A stretch of 64,000 nt of DNA from contig JASNYI010000001.1 of assembly GCA_048500275.1 (NCBI GenBank), positions 1,054,001 through 1,118,000 of the forward strand. Reading direction: 5' to 3'. The notes under the pieces were generated by a model that was not told the DNA's origin, searched no databases, and was given only the letters and a program-made list of their open reading frames with translations. Positions 23,486-31,347 of this stretch are shown here, piece after piece. The translations under genes were made by a program, and so were the position numbers. Position 1 is the stretch's first letter, and each line of letters begins with the position of its first letter. The DNA comes from UBA5066 sp048500275 (GTDB lineage: Bacteria > Acidobacteriota > Thermoanaerobaculia > UBA5066).

Positions 23486-25465
23486 TCAGCTCTTTCGCGA
23501 GATCTCGCGAGGCGACTCCGGGCGCTCGACGCCGAGGGCGCGCATCCGCGATGCGAAGGTGGAGGCAGGGACGCCGAGGCGTTCCGCGGCGCCGCCCGGG
23601 CCCGAGACGCGGCCGCCGGAGGCGGCGAGGGCCGCGCGGAGGTTGGCCCGCTCGAAGTCGCGCAGCTCGGCATCGGTGAGGACGCGGACGGGGCCCTCGG
23701 GGGGGGCCGGGAGGGCCGCGTCGGGAGGCGATTCGGCAAGCCGCTCGGCGGGAACCGCCGCGCCGAGGGCGCGGACGAGGTCGAGGCGACCGTGGCGGGC
23801 GGTGATGGCGGCCCGCTCGAGGACGTTCGCCAGCTCGCGGACGTTGCCCGGCCACGGGTAGCGGCGGAGGAGGTCCGCGTCAGCCTCGCCGAGCGGGGCG
23901 AGGGGACGGCCGAGCGTCCGCGAGAGGCGCGAGAGGACCCGCTCGGCCACGAGGAGGACGTCGTCGCCCCGCTCGCGGAGCGGGGGGAGGCGGATCGGGA
24001 AGACGTCGAGGCGGAAGTAGAGGTCCTCGCGGAAGCGCCCGGCCTTCACCTCGCCGGCCAGGTCGCGGTGGGTGGCGGCGACGACGCGGACGTCGACCTT
24101 TCGCGTGCGGGTCCCGCCGACGGGCTCGAACTCCCCCTCCTGCAGGACGCGCAGGAGCTTCGGCTGGAGGTCGAGCGGCATCTCGCCGATCTCGTCGAGG
24201 AAGAGGGTGCCGCGGTCGGCGAGGCCGAAGCGCCCCTCTCGCGTCCTGACGGCCCCGGTGAAGGCGCCCCGCTCGTGCCCGAAGAGCTCGGACTCGAGGA
24301 GCGTGGCCGGGATGGCCGCGCAGTTGACGCGGACGAAGGGGCGCTCCCGGCGCGGGCTCTGCTCGTGGACGGCGCGCGCGAAGAGCTCCTTCCCGGTGCC
24401 GGTCTCCCCGAGGAGGAGGACCGTCGACCCGGTGGGCGCGACCTGCGCGGCTTCGACGAGCGCCCGGCGCAGAGCCGGGCTCGACCCTACGATCTCCCCG
24501 CCCCCGGAGAGGTCGCGCACTTCGTCCCGGAGGTACTCCGCCTCCTCGAGGAGCCGCCCGATGCGCGCCTCGGCCTCCCGCCGGTCGCGCACGTCGCGCA
24601 GGACGACGGTGGCCGGGTTGCGGGCTCCGCCGGGCCGCGCGAGGGAAGCCTCGGCCGGGAACGGCGTGCCATCGCACCGCCGCGCCGCGAGCTCGCCGGG
24701 AAGCCAGAGGAACCGTTCCCCCGCCGGGCGCGCGTCCAACTCGGGGAACGCCGCCTCGAGCCGCGCCCTCCCCTCGGGGGCGAAGAGGTCGAGGAACGGC
24801 AGGCCGGCGAGCGCGGACGGCGGCGCGCCGAAGGTCCGCCCGGCGGCCGAGTTCGCGCGGGTGACGACGAGGTTCCCGTCCAGCTCGAGGATCGCGTCCA
24901 TCGCTCCCTCGACGAGGCGCTCGAGACGGGCGCGCTCCGCCGCGAGACGCGCCTCGGCCGCGAGGCGCTCGGCCTCGGCTGCGGCGCGCGAGGCGAAGAT
25001 GCGAAGGAGCGCCTCGACGCGCAGGTCGGCGGCGAGGGGCCGGGTGTCGAAGACCGCGAGGTGCCCGGTCACGCGCCCGGCGGCGTCGGTCGTCGGGTAG
25101 CCCGCGTAGCTGACGGCGCCGAGCGCCTTCAGGTCGGGGTCGCGAGGGTAGAGGTCGACGACACGCTCGGAGATCAGGACGAGACACGCGCCGTCGATGA
25201 CCGGCTCGCACGGCGTTCCCTCGAGGAGGTAGACGTACTCGTCCACGAACCGGCCGTTCAGCCAGAAGGCCCGCGACGTCATCCTCCGTGAGGCGGCGTC
25301 GAGCTCGGTCACCCAGGCCCCGGCCACGCCGAGGACGCGGGCGAGCTGCTCGACGAGCGCGCGGAAGAAGCGCTCGCCGGTCGCCGAGGCGGTCCCCTCG
25401 AGGAGGGAACGCAGCAGCGTGGCCTCGTCGCCGAGGCCCGCGCCGTCCGGACGGGAATCGTTCAC
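23486..25465 (-). CDS. Sigma-54 dependent activator with GAF and PAS domains (FhlA/NorR-like)
   Basis: 659 residues. The N-terminal GAF-like domain (about 15-165) is followed by a coiled segment, a PAS domain (about 190-310, LVEGAMDAILELDGNLVVTR) and a second coiled segment. The AAA+ core has Walker A GETGTGKE, ELFGHERGAFTGA, Walker B GTLFLDEIGEM and FREDLYFRL. A Fis-type HTH ends the protein (AAERLGVPASTFASRMRALG). The intact GAFTGA loop indicates true sigma-54 activation. The GAF domain should sense a small ligand or redox signal; the neighbouring OsmC gene and its sigma-54 promoter make that gene the likely target. The ligand cannot be read from the sequence. Confidence 0.92.
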   Translation of the reverse strand: MNDSRPDGAGLGDEATLLRSLLEGTASATGERFFRALVEQLARVLGVAGAWVTELDAASRRMTSRAFWLNGRFVDEYVYLLEGTPCEPVIDGACLVLISERVVDLYPRDPDLKALGAVSYAGYPTTDAAGRVTGHLAVFDTRPLAADLRVEALLRIFASRAAAEAERLAAEARLAAERARLERLVEGAMDAILELDGNLVVTRANSAAGRTFGAPPSALAGLPFLDLFAPEGRARLEAAFPELDARPAGERFLWLPGELAARRCDGTPFPAEASLARPGGARNPATVVLRDVRDRREAEARIGRLLEEAEYLRDEVRDLSGGGEIVGSSPALRRALVEAAQVAPTGSTVLLLGETGTGKELFARAVHEQSPRRERPFVRVNCAAIPATLLESELFGHERGAFTGAVRTREGRFGLADRGTLFLDEIGEMPLDLQPKLLRVLQEGEFEPVGGTRTRKVDVRVVAATHRDLAGEVKAGRFREDLYFRLDVFPIRLPPLRERGDDVLLVAERVLSRLSRTLGRPLAPLGEADADLLRRYPWPGNVRELANVLERAAITARHGRLDLVRALGAAVPAERLAESPPDAALPAPPEGPVRVLTDAELRDFERANLRAALAASGGRVSGPGGAAERLGVPASTFASRMRALGVERPESPREISRKS

Positions 25466-25511
25466 CGGGCCGGAATATACCGTCGCCCGCCGGACATTCC
25501 CCCGAGCCCGA

Positions 25512-25539
25512 GCAGAACGTAGAGTGAAGACCAGACCCC
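25512..25539 (-). repeat. Single-arm REP copy, type B variant
   Basis: On the minus strand GGGGTCTGGTCTTCACTC then TACGTTCTGC. It lies 46 bp upstream of the sigma-54 activator start and 17 bp from palindrome copy 7. It is the only type B single arm in minus orientation. Confidence 0.75.
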
Positions 25540-25556
25540 GTCCCCCCCCGGGGTGG

Positions 25557-25618
25557 GGGGTCAGGTCTACCTTCTACACTCTGCGCGCGCGCAGAGTGTA
25601 GAAGGTAGACCTGACCCC
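25557..25618. repeat. Palindromic REP, copy 7 (62 bp, perfect)
   Basis: Two 31-nt arms beginning GGGGTCAGGTCTACC, ending CTCTGCGCG, with no loop. It lies 3 bp beyond the stop of the PTPS-family gene. Confidence 0.95.
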
Positions 25619-25621
25619 CCC

Positions 25622-26038
25622 TTACCCCCGGAGCTCGACGCGGAAGGTGGGGGTGACGGTGAGGGTGAGGACGGCGAGGCGGCAGGGCCAGGCTTCCTTC
25701 TCGAGGCGGGCGTCGACGCGGTCCCAGATCCAGCGGGCGAGGTTCTCGGCGGTCGGGACGGTGTCGCGGAAGCCGGGGATCTCCTCGTTGAGGTTCTTGT
25801 GGTCGAGGGGGCGGTCGACTTCTTCCTTGAGGACGCGGTCGAGGTCGATCAGGTTTATGACCATCCCGTGGTCGGGGGACGGGTCGCCCTCGACGGAGAC
25901 CTCGAGATCGTAGTTGTGCCCGTAGCCGGCGGGATTCGAGGCCGCCCCGTAGGTGGCCCGGTTCCAGTCGTCGGAACGGTCGCGGCGGTAGAGGCGGTGG
26001 GCGGCGTTGAAGTGGAGCTTCCGCGAGATGAGGAGCAT
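25622..26038 (-). CDS. 6-pyruvoyl-tetrahydropterin synthase / QueD family protein lacking the usual catalytic Cys
   Basis: 138 residues, normal for QueD/PTPS. The Zn ligand His14 (FNAAHRLY), DHKNLN and PTAENLARWIW are conserved. The segment that should read C-N-N-P-x-G-H-G-H is SNPAGYGHNY here: Ala33 sits in the catalytic Cys position and Tyr39 replaces the first His of HGH, leaving His41. Classical QueD chemistry would be impaired, so the protein may do a different pterin reaction (a PTPS-III-like or regulatory role) or use another zinc ligand. It is divergent from the kinase gene and followed by palindrome copy 7. Confidence 0.85.
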   Translation of the reverse strand: MLLISRKLHFNAAHRLYRRDRSDDWNRATYGAASNPAGYGHNYDLEVSVEGDPSPDHGMVINLIDLDRVLKEEVDRPLDHKNLNEEIPGFRDTVPTAENLARWIWDRVDARLEKEAWPCRLAVLTLTVTPTFRVELRG

Positions 26039-26127
26039 CGCGGGGCGATTCTAGTGTCCCCGGGCCGGCGTTGCCTCCCGCACGTTCCTTGCGCATGATC
26101 GGCGGAGCGTCGACGACGGGAAGAACG

Positions 26128-27984
26128 ATGAGCCTGCCGGCCGGTACACGTCTCGGACCCTACGAGATCCTCTCGCCGATCGAGGCGGGGGGGATGGGGT
26201 CGGTCTACCGAGGGCGCGACGCGCGGCTCATGCGCGACGTGGCGGTGAAGGTGCTGCCGCCCGGGCAGATGGAGGACGAGCGGGCGGTGCAGCGGTTCCT
26301 CCGGGAGGCGCGGGCGGCCGCGGCGCTGTCGCACCCGAACATCGTCGCGATCCACGACGTGGGCGACGCCGCCGTGACGCTCCCGGGGCCCCGAGTCGGC
26401 AAGGAGTCCCGGATCCGGTACCTCGTGGAGGAGTACGTCGACGGGGGCTCGCTCCGCCGCGTCCTGAAGGGAGGGGACCGGCCCGGCGTCGCGACGGTCC
26501 TCGGCTGGACCGTCGGGATCCTCCGCGCGCTCGCCGCCGCGCACGAGAAGGGGCTGGTCCACCGCGACCTGAAGCCCGAGAACGTCCTCGTCGACTCGCA
26601 GGGGAACGCGAAGATCGCCGACTTCGGCCTGGTGAGGTGGATCTACCCGCAGTCGGCCGCCCCGTCGGCCCGCGACGGCGCCCCGGGAGGCCCGGACACG
26701 CTGACCCACGCGGGGTACGTGGTGGGGACGCTCGGCTACATGAGCCCCGAGCAGGTGCGCGGCGCGCCGGTCGACGGCAGGAGCGACCTCTTCGCGTTCG
26801 GCATCCTCGTCTTCGAAGTGCTCACGGGGCGCTCCCCGTTCGCGCGCACGAGCACCGACGCGGCCTTCGACGCGGTCCTGAACCACGAGCCCTCTCCCCT
26901 GACGGCTCTCGTCCCCGGCGTGCCCGAGCGGCTCGCGAGGGTCGTGGCGTGGTGCCTCGAGAAGGACCCCGACAAGCGCCCGCCGTCGGCCCGCGCGCTC
27001 CTCCCGTACGTCGAGGACCTCCACCGCGACCTCGCCGGCCCCCCACGCCGCTCCTCGACCGGCCTCCCCGCTCTTTCCGCCGGGCCCGAGCGGCGGCGCG
27101 GCCTGCCGCCGCTCGCCTGGCTCGGCGCCGCGCTCGCGATCCTCGTGGCGTTCGGCGCCGGCCTCGCGGCCGGGCGGATGCGCCCCGCCGCGCGCCCCGG
27201 GCCAGGCGTCGCGGCCGCCTGGACGAGCTGGCCGGTCCCCTTCCCCGCTCCCGCCGCGACCGAGGTCGCCCTCCTTCCGGAAGGGCGGCGAGCGCTCCTC
27301 GGAAGCGGCGAGGTGCTCGACACGGAGACCGGGGCCCTGCGGCCCCGCGGGCTCGGCGGGCCGCTCTCGGGACCGGTCGTCGGCCGCTCCGGGGCGGCGG
27401 CGGTCGGGACGACGGACGCGGGCGTCGTGGACGTGCCGCTGCCCGAGGGGGCCCCCGCCCGGACCCTCGCGGCCGGCGCGGTCGAGCCGGCGCTCTCGCC
27501 CGACGAGACGCTCCTGGCGTTCGTGAGGAGGGAGGCGGGGTCGAGCGAGCTGTGGGTCGCAAAGCGCGACGGCAGCGAGCCGCGGAGGGTCGCCCGCGGG
27601 GAATCGGCGCGCTGGGCGTGGCCCGCGTTCTCGGTCGACGGCGAGAGCCTGCTCTTCTACGGGGTGGAGAGGAGCGGCCCCCTCGCCGGGTCGGGAGTCC
27701 TGTTCACGGTCCGCCTCGCCGAGGGGACGCCTCTGCCGTTCGGCCCGGACGTGCGCCTCGACCCGGGCGGCCGGCCGGCGGTGGCCGAGGACGGGAGCAT
27801 CCTGGTGAGGACGTTCGGGAAGAGGGGCGCGCTCCTCGTCGAGAGGGACGGGCGCGAGGTGACGGAGCTTCCGTTCGGCGCCGGGCTCTCGCTCCTCTGC
27901 GGCTCGCCCGGGGGAGAGACGATCGCGGCCCGCCCCGAAGGGGGGCCGCTCGTCCTCTGGAGAAGGTCTCCCGGGCCTACTTGA
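26128..27984 (+). CDS. Transmembrane Ser/Thr protein kinase with a propeller-like extracytoplasmic domain
   Basis: 618 residues from MSLPAGTRLGPYEILSPIEA. The kinase domain (about 8-290) has the glycine loop GGMGSVYRG, the lysine in DVAVKVLP, the catalytic loop HRDLKPENVL, DFGLVRW and SPEQ, all intact. A Pro/Arg-rich juxtamembrane stretch is followed by one membrane helix (LAWLGAALAILVAFGAGLAA, about 333-352). The remaining 260 residues show repeated SPDET- and DGSEPRRVARGE-like strands of a TolB/WD40-type propeller. It is probably a receptor kinase. An in-frame start 19 codons earlier is less likely. Its 3' end overlaps the convergent FKBP gene by 8 nt. Confidence 0.93.
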   Translation: MSLPAGTRLGPYEILSPIEAGGMGSVYRGRDARLMRDVAVKVLPPGQMEDERAVQRFLREARAAAALSHPNIVAIHDVGDAAVTLPGPRVGKESRIRYLVEEYVDGGSLRRVLKGGDRPGVATVLGWTVGILRALAAAHEKGLVHRDLKPENVLVDSQGNAKIADFGLVRWIYPQSAAPSARDGAPGGPDTLTHAGYVVGTLGYMSPEQVRGAPVDGRSDLFAFGILVFEVLTGRSPFARTSTDAAFDAVLNHEPSPLTALVPGVPERLARVVAWCLEKDPDKRPPSARALLPYVEDLHRDLAGPPRRSSTGLPALSAGPERRRGLPPLAWLGAALAILVAFGAGLAAGRMRPAARPGPGVAAAWTSWPVPFPAPAATEVALLPEGRRALLGSGEVLDTETGALRPRGLGGPLSGPVVGRSGAAAVGTTDAGVVDVPLPEGAPARTLAAGAVEPALSPDETLLAFVRREAGSSELWVAKRDGSEPRRVARGESARWAWPAFSVDGESLLFYGVERSGPLAGSGVLFTVRLAEGTPLPFGPDVRLDPGGRPAVAEDGSILVRTFGKRGALLVERDGREVTELPFGAGLSLLCGSPGGETIAARPEGGPLVLWRRSPGPT

Positions 27985-28480
27985 CGCCGAGGAGCTCGAC
28001 CTCGAAGAGGAGGGTCGCTCCGGGCGGGATGACGTTGCCGGCCCCGCGGTCGCCGTAGCCGAGCTGCGGCGGGATGAGGAGGGTCCGCTTGCCGCCGACC
28101 TTCATCGTGGAGACGCCCTCGTCCCAGCCCTTGATGACGCGACCGCGCCCGATGGGGAACTCGAACGGGGTGCCGCGGTCGACGGAGCTGTCGAACTTCG
28201 CGCCCTTCGCCTCGTTCGCCCAGAGCCAGCCGGTGTAGTGCATGACGCAGGTCTGGCCCGTCGTCGGGGAGGGGCCGGTTCCGACGACGAGGTCCTCGTA
28301 GCCGAGACCGCTCTCGGTCTTCACCATCTTCGACTCCTTCTTCGCGGCCGCGGGGGCCGCCTTGCCCTCGGCGGCGGCCTTCGGGGCGTTCGCCTTCGGG
28401 GCGGTCTTCTCCTGGGAGAGCGCCGCCGGGGCGGCGAGGGCGAGGGCGCAGAGGAGCGCCGTGGTCTTCTTCATCTTCAT
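27977..28480 (-). CDS. FKBP-type peptidyl-prolyl isomerase, exported
   Basis: 167 residues. A signal peptide (MKMKKTTALLCALALAAPAA, cleavage near LSQ) is followed by an Ala/Lys-rich linker (about 25-50) and one FKBP domain: VMHYTGWL, KFDSSVDRGTPFEFPIGRGR, VIKGWDEGVSTMKVGGKRTL, PPQLGYGDRGAGNVIPPGAT. It should speed prolyl isomerisation of periplasmic proteins. Single gene, convergent with the kinase and overlapping it by 8 nt. Confidence 0.95.
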   Translation of the reverse strand: MKMKKTTALLCALALAAPAALSQEKTAPKANAPKAAAEGKAAPAAAKKESKMVKTESGLGYEDLVVGTGPSPTTGQTCVMHYTGWLWANEAKGAKFDSSVDRGTPFEFPIGRGRVIKGWDEGVSTMKVGGKRTLLIPPQLGYGDRGAGNVIPPGATLLFEVELLGVK

Positions 28481-28576
28481 CCTCCTGGGTGCCCCGGACG
28501 CGGCCGGGAACGCGGAGTCTAGGGGCGCCTCCCGGGAATGGGAAGGGCCGCCGGAGCCGCGGCGCGAGGCTGCCCG

Positions 28577-29617
28577 TCAGCCGCCGTGCGCGGCCGCGAT
28601 CGTCCTCTCCAGCTCCTCGACGTCCTCGCGGCTGCCGATGTAGAGCGGGGTCCGCTGGTGGTTCTCCTCGGGGAAGAGGGAGACGATCCGCTTTCTCCCG
28701 TCGATGGCCATGCCCCCGGCCGCCTCGACGACGGCCGCGAGCGGCGCGGCCTCGTACATGAGCCTCAGCTTCCCTTCCGGCGAGCCGTCGGTCCCGGGGT
28801 AGAGGAAGACGCCGCCGCGGAGGAGGATCCGGTGGACGTCGACGACGAGCGCCCCGGAGTAGCGCGTGGAGAGAGGGCGACCCCGGGCGGGATCGTGCGC
28901 GCGCAGCGCCTCGACGAAGCGGCGCGGCCCCTCGGGCCAGCTCGCGAGGAGCCCCTCGTTGCAGGCGTAGTAGGCGCCCCGCCGCGGGATCCGGATGTCG
29001 GGGTGCGAGAGGAGGAACTCGCCGATGCCGGGGTCGAGGGTGAAGCCCTGGACCCCCGCCTTCGGGCCGGCGGTGTAGACGAGCATCGTGGCCGGGCCGT
29101 AGACGAAGTAGCCCGCCACGACCTGCTCCTGCGAGATGCGGGCGAGGAGCTCGGCCTCGGAGTGGATGGGGCCGGAGCCGCCGATGCGCCTCACGGAGAA
29201 GATGGAGCCGACGGCGCCGTTGATGTCGAGGTTCGAGGAGCCGTCGAGCGGGTCGACGAAGACGACGTACTTCCCCGCCGACGCGGCGACGGCCTCGTTC
29301 TCGGGGAGGCGGGCGGGGAGGTCCATCTCCTCGGTGACGACGGTGGGGACGAGCTGCCCCCAGGCGAACGCCTCGAGGAAGACCTCGTTGGCGAGGGCGT
29401 CGAGCTTCTGCTGCTCCTCGCCCTGGACGTTCGTCCGCCCCGACGGGCCGAGCTGCTCGGCCAGGCCCGCGCGGGAGAGGAGGCGGGCGATCCGCTTGCC
29501 GGCGAGCGCGAGCTGCGAGAGGAGGGCGGAGAGCTCTCCCGTGGCCTGCGGGTAGCGGCGCTCGGTCTCGAAGAGGTGGCGGTGGAGCCGGGTCCCGATC
29601 GTTCCGTGCTGCGTCAC
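28577..29617 (-). CDS. fbp: Fructose-1,6-bisphosphatase, class I
   Basis: 346 residues from the GTG at 29617, with AGGAGG 7 nt upstream. Metal-site motifs are VVTEEMD and FVDPLDGSSNLDINGAVGSI. ARYSG-type TRYSGALVVDVHRILLRGG and the substrate-site YEAAPLAAVVEAAGG block are conserved. It hydrolyses fructose-1,6-bisphosphate in gluconeogenesis. The start overlaps the glk stop by 4 nt. It is the last gene of tal-zwf-pgl-glk-fbp, so the operon makes hexose-6-phosphate both from glucose and from triose phosphates and feeds it to the oxidative pentose-phosphate path. Confidence 0.96.
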   Translation of the reverse strand: MTQHGTIGTRLHRHLFETERRYPQATGELSALLSQLALAGKRIARLLSRAGLAEQLGPSGRTNVQGEEQQKLDALANEVFLEAFAWGQLVPTVVTEEMDLPARLPENEAVAASAGKYVVFVDPLDGSSNLDINGAVGSIFSVRRIGGSGPIHSEAELLARISQEQVVAGYFVYGPATMLVYTAGPKAGVQGFTLDPGIGEFLLSHPDIRIPRRGAYYACNEGLLASWPEGPRRFVEALRAHDPARGRPLSTRYSGALVVDVHRILLRGGVFLYPGTDGSPEGKLRLMYEAAPLAAVVEAAGGMAIDGRKRIVSLFPEENHQRTPLYIGSREDVEELERTIAAAHGG

Positions 29618-30603
29618 GGCGACACCTCCTCTCGCGCGGCCCTCGCGGCGGCCCTCGCGGCCCCGAGGATGGCACAGGAGTCGTTGAGGACGACCCTGAT
29701 CGGGATGCGCGCCAGGAGCGACCCGAAGCGCCCCTTGGCCGCGAAGGCGGTGAAGAAGCCGTCGCGAAGGAGCGGGAGGATCTTCGGCGCGATGCCGCCG
29801 CCGACGAAGACGCCTCCCGTGGCGAGGGTCTTCAGCGCGAGGTTGCCCGCCTCGGCGCCGTAGAGGGAGACGAAGCGGTGCATCGTCCGCTGGCAGACGG
29901 GGTCGGTCTCGGCGAGCGCCGCCCGGCTGACGACGGGAGCGGGGTCTCCCGAGGCGGCGATGTCGCGCGTCAGCCACTCCGGCTCGGGGAGGCCCGAGAG
30001 GCCGCGCTCGAAGCGGTAGAGCGTCGCGAGGCCCGGCCCGGAGACGACCCGCTCCCAGGAGACGTGCCCGTGCCGGAGGCGCAGGGTCTGGAGGAGCGCG
30101 ATCTCCTCGTCGTTGCGGGGCGCGAAGGAGGCGTGCCCTCCCTCGGAGGGCATCGGGATGAAGCCGTTCGGGGAACGGAAGAGGAGCGCCTCGCCGAGGC
30201 CGGTGCCGGCCGAGATGAGGGCGCCGTTGCCCTCGGGGTCGTCCTCGCCCCGGTTCAGGACCTCGAAGTCGGAAGGGCCGAGCTCGGCGAGGCCCCAGGC
30301 GTTCGCGGCGAGGTCGTTGAGGACGACCGAGGGGACGCCGAGGTCGGCGCGGATCTCGGCGGCGTCGATGGAGAAGGCGACGTTCGTCCCCTCGGCCCGG
30401 CCGTGCCGCACGGGGCCGGCGACGCCGAAGGCCGCCGCCTCGAGGTGCTTCTCTCCCGCGAGGAAGCCGTCGAAGGCGTCGTGAAGGGTCGAGTAGTCGC
30501 GGGTCGGGAAGCGCGCGCGGCGCCTCTCGACGAGCTTCCCTCCCTCCTCGTCGTAGAGGGCGAGGCGCATGTTCGTTCCGCCGACGTCTCCGGCGAGCAG
30601 CAT
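29614..30603 (-). CDS. glk: Glucokinase (Glk/ROK-unrelated bacterial type)
   Basis: 329 residues from MLLAGDVGGTNMRLALYDEE (ATP phosphate loop DVGGTNMR). VVLNDLAANAWG, ISAGTGLGEALLF, and PSEGGHASFAPRNDEE are the Glk (PF02685) signatures; GVFVGGGIAPKIL is the C-terminal nucleotide motif. It makes glucose-6-phosphate. The stop overlaps the fbp GTG, and it starts 2 bp after the pgl stop, so translation is coupled along the operon. Confidence 0.96.
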   Translation of the reverse strand: MLLAGDVGGTNMRLALYDEEGGKLVERRRARFPTRDYSTLHDAFDGFLAGEKHLEAAAFGVAGPVRHGRAEGTNVAFSIDAAEIRADLGVPSVVLNDLAANAWGLAELGPSDFEVLNRGEDDPEGNGALISAGTGLGEALLFRSPNGFIPMPSEGGHASFAPRNDEEIALLQTLRLRHGHVSWERVVSGPGLATLYRFERGLSGLPEPEWLTRDIAASGDPAPVVSRAALAETDPVCQRTMHRFVSLYGAEAGNLALKTLATGGVFVGGGIAPKILPLLRDGFFTAFAAKGRFGSLLARIPIRVVLNDSCAILGAARAAARAAREEVSP

Positions 30604-30605
30604 CG

Positions 30606-31331
30606 TCAGTCCTCCCCCGCGGCCGCGCGGTCCAGGTAGAAGAGCCTCTCCCCGAGGGGCGGGTCGACGCAAGCGGCCGGCAGGCCCCTGTCGCCCGAGA
30701 GAACGCGGGCGAGCGCCCCGCGCTTCCCGTCTCCCGAGACGACGAAGACGACGGTGCGGGCCGCGTTGAGGAGCGGAAGGGTGAAGGAGACGCGCGAGGG
30801 GGGCGGCTTCGGGGCGCCGTCGACCCTCACGACGAGCCGCCGGGTCTCCGCGGCGGCGGGGTGGCCGGGGAAGAGGGAGGCGGTGTGGCCGTCCTCGCCG
30901 AGGCCGAGGAGGACGAGGTCGAGGACCGGGACCGCCGGGGCCGGCGCCCCGAGCCGCTCGCGCAGGAGCGCCTCGTAGCGTTCGGCGGCGTCGGGCGCCA
31001 GCGACGGCACCGGGTGGACGTTCTCCGGGGGAACGGGGACGTGGAGGAGGAGCGCCTCGCGGGCCGCGGCGTCGTTGCGGTCGCCGTCGCACTCGCCGAC
31101 GCAGCGCTCGTCGCCGAAGAAGACCTCGACCGAGCCCCACGGGACGACGTCGGCCCACGGCGAGGCGGCGAGGCGGCGGTAGGCGGCGAGAGGCGTGGTC
31201 CCTCCGGCGAGGGCGACGCGAAAGCGCCCCCTCTCCTCGACGGCCTCTGCGGCGCGGGCCGCGAAGAGGTCCGCGACCCCGTCGGCGAGCGCCACGGCCG
31301 ACGGGAAGACGGTGACCTGGGTGCGGGCCAC
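30606..31331 (-). CDS. pgl: 6-phosphogluconolactonase
   Basis: 241 residues, the SOL/DevB type. FRVALAGGTTPLAAYRRLA is the sugar-phosphate isomerase-like entry motif; EVFFGDERCVGECDGDRN and LLGLGEDGHTASLFPGHPA carry the catalytic His and phosphate contacts. It hydrolyses the lactone made by Zwf. It lies 16 bp behind zwf and directly before glk. Confidence 0.95.
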   Translation of the reverse strand: MARTQVTVFPSAVALADGVADLFAARAAEAVEERGRFRVALAGGTTPLAAYRRLAASPWADVVPWGSVEVFFGDERCVGECDGDRNDAAAREALLLHVPVPPENVHPVPSLAPDAAERYEALLRERLGAPAPAVPVLDLVLLGLGEDGHTASLFPGHPAAAETRRLVVRVDGAPKPPPSRVSFTLPLLNAARTVVFVVSGDGKRGALARVLSGDRGLPAACVDPPLGERLFYLDRAAAGED

Positions 31332-31347
31332 GGCGGTCGGCCCTCTC

